A stretch of 64,000 nucleotides of DNA from positions 310,001 to 374,000 of the forward strand of contig NZ_QQRS01000001.1 in assembly GCF_003428875.1 (NCBI RefSeq), given 5' to 3'. Below the pieces are notes generated by a model. It was not told where the DNA came from and searched no databases. It saw nothing but the letters and a program-made list of their open reading frames with translations. Source of the stretch: Planomicrobium okeanokoites (GTDB lineage: Bacteria > Bacillota > Bacilli > Bacillales_A > Planococcaceae). This document shows, one piece after another, positions 63,767-64,000 of the stretch (positions are counted from its first letter, which is position 1; each line of letters starts with the position of its first letter). Position numbers and translations under genes: made by a program.

Positions 63767-63874
63767 ATGACGGTTTATGAATCATTTGGATTGGTCTTTA
63801 CGAGCATCGGGCTGACGATCAGCGGCTTGAGCCTGATCATTTCAATGATTTTAGTCGCAAATAAAAAAAAATAA
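63767..63874 (+). CDS. BsrG/TxpA-like hydrophobic type I toxin peptide
   Basis: A 35-residue peptide with start MTVYESFG, one membrane helix (about 8-31, LVFTSIGLTISGLSLIISMI) and a basic tail ANKKK. MTVYES followed by a helix and terminal lysines is the pattern of the holin-like toxins of Bacillus type I systems (BsrG, TxpA, BsrE). Such peptides depolarise or disturb the membrane and cell wall. The SD is very strong (GAAAGGGGGTGG) and lies in a hairpin. Antisense features follow directly. Toxicity is inferred, not shown. Confidence 0.82.
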   Translation: MTVYESFGLVFTSIGLTISGLSLIISMILVANKKK

Positions 63875-63904
63875 CCGTCCCATGTGGCGTGGAATGACGG
63901 TTAT
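63871..63904. terminator. Hairpin at the toxin stop codon, terminator of the antisense RNA
   Basis: 9-bp perfect stem ATAACCGTC/GACGGTTAT overlapping the toxin stop. In the minus direction it is followed by nine U residues; in the plus direction only by a weak TTATTT, so plus-strand transcription probably continues to 63981. Confidence 0.8.
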
Positions 63905-63955
63905 TTAATGCCTTGAATTCCAGCCAACCGCTCTAAGATCGCGGCATACAGCTGG

Positions 63956-63981
63956 CCGAATGCCAAAGCATTCGGTTTTTT
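63956..63981 (+). terminator. Distal terminator of the toxin mRNA
   Basis: CCGAATGC/GCATTCGG with CAAA loop and T6. It would give the toxin mRNA a length of about 265 bases, similar to known BsrG/TxpA-type messages. Confidence 0.85.
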
Positions 63982-64000
63982 GCGTTACTTATATAGTACT

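Larger units (their letters stand above)
63862..63984 (-). ncRNA. Candidate antisense antitoxin RNA of the toxin gene
   Basis: On the minus strand the hairpin GACGGTTAT/ATAACCGTC is reached 'from the right' and is followed by a 9-base U-run (the A-run at 63863-63871 that encodes the toxin's Lys codons), a strong terminator. Upstream on that strand, near 63988-63998, TACTAT and TATAAG are possible -10 elements; the -35 is outside the window. The RNA would start near 63981-63986, begin with hairpin CCGAATGC/GCATTCGG, and overlap the toxin mRNA 3' end by about 120 bases, as in RatA or SR4. Confidence 0.55.

Overview
The window reads as a chromosomal segment of a low-to-moderate GC Gram-positive bacterium of the order Bacillales, most likely a Planococcus-like member of the Planococcaceae. 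The gene order follows the Bacillus subtilis yqg-comG-gcv-yqh-spo0A-bkd-yqj segment almost from end to end. The sporulation genes expected inside that order are gone: no spoIIIA operon lies between efp and accB, no spoIVB between recN and spo0A, and no mmg operon before bkdR. Dispersed structured repeats occupy several junctions. Species assignment is inference.

Layout: (1) 1-5.1 kb, the end of a class B penicillin-binding protein gene and a complete phosphate-uptake operon pstSCAB-phoU behind a PhoP-box-like array. (2) 5.2-9.7 kb, rpmG, 5-formyl-THF cyclo-ligase, yqgQ, a lipoteichoic acid synthase behind an ECF-sigma-type promoter, and small membrane proteins around a metallo-hydrolase. (3) 10.2-14.6 kb, the competence pseudopilus operon comGA-GG followed by aroK. 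(4) 14.7-18.9 kb, a glycine riboswitch and gcvT-gcvPA-gcvPB. (5) 19-23.7 kb, an AAA ATPase, a rhodanese-fold protein without its catalytic Cys, and a B12-dependent ribonucleotide reductase behind paired NrdR-like boxes. (6) 23.9-38.5 kb, aroQ, a peptidase, efp, accBC, yqhY, nusB, folD, xseAB, ispA, dxs, tlyA, ahrC, recN and spo0A.

(7) 38.6-50.5 kb, a GDPD enzyme, yqzF, the regulator bkdR and the branched-chain keto-acid operon ptb-bcd-buk-lpdV-bkdAA-bkdAB-bkdB. The last gene is separated from the others by two repeat elements. (8) 50.7-60.1 kb, mutA-mutB-meaB, bacilliredoxin, a YqjA-type membrane protein, the miniprotein Prli42, methylmalonyl-CoA epimerase and the propionyl-CoA carboxylase beta subunit. 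(9) 60.1-63.5 kb, a PepT-like peptidase, DNA polymerase IV and RNase Z.

Sections 7 and 8 form a route: bkd genes turn branched-chain amino acids into acyl-CoAs, and carboxylase, epimerase and mutase (with the MeaB chaperone) carry propionyl-CoA to succinyl-CoA. The gcv genes, folD and yqgN handle one-carbon units. B12 dependence recurs in the mutase and the reductase.

The most novel-looking element is at the right edge (63.68-64.0 kb). It is a 35-residue BsrG/TxpA-like hydrophobic peptide with the hallmarks of a type I toxin-antitoxin locus: a very strong SD held in a hairpin, complementary mRNA ends, and a convergent antisense RNA terminating inside the 3' end of the toxin gene. Its promoter overlaps a LexA/DinR-type SOS box. 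Other points of note are ten-base-phased TTGCA repeats at both bkdR and ptb, a BkdR whose GAFTGA sigma-54 contact loop has decayed, and four families of dispersed hairpin repeats.
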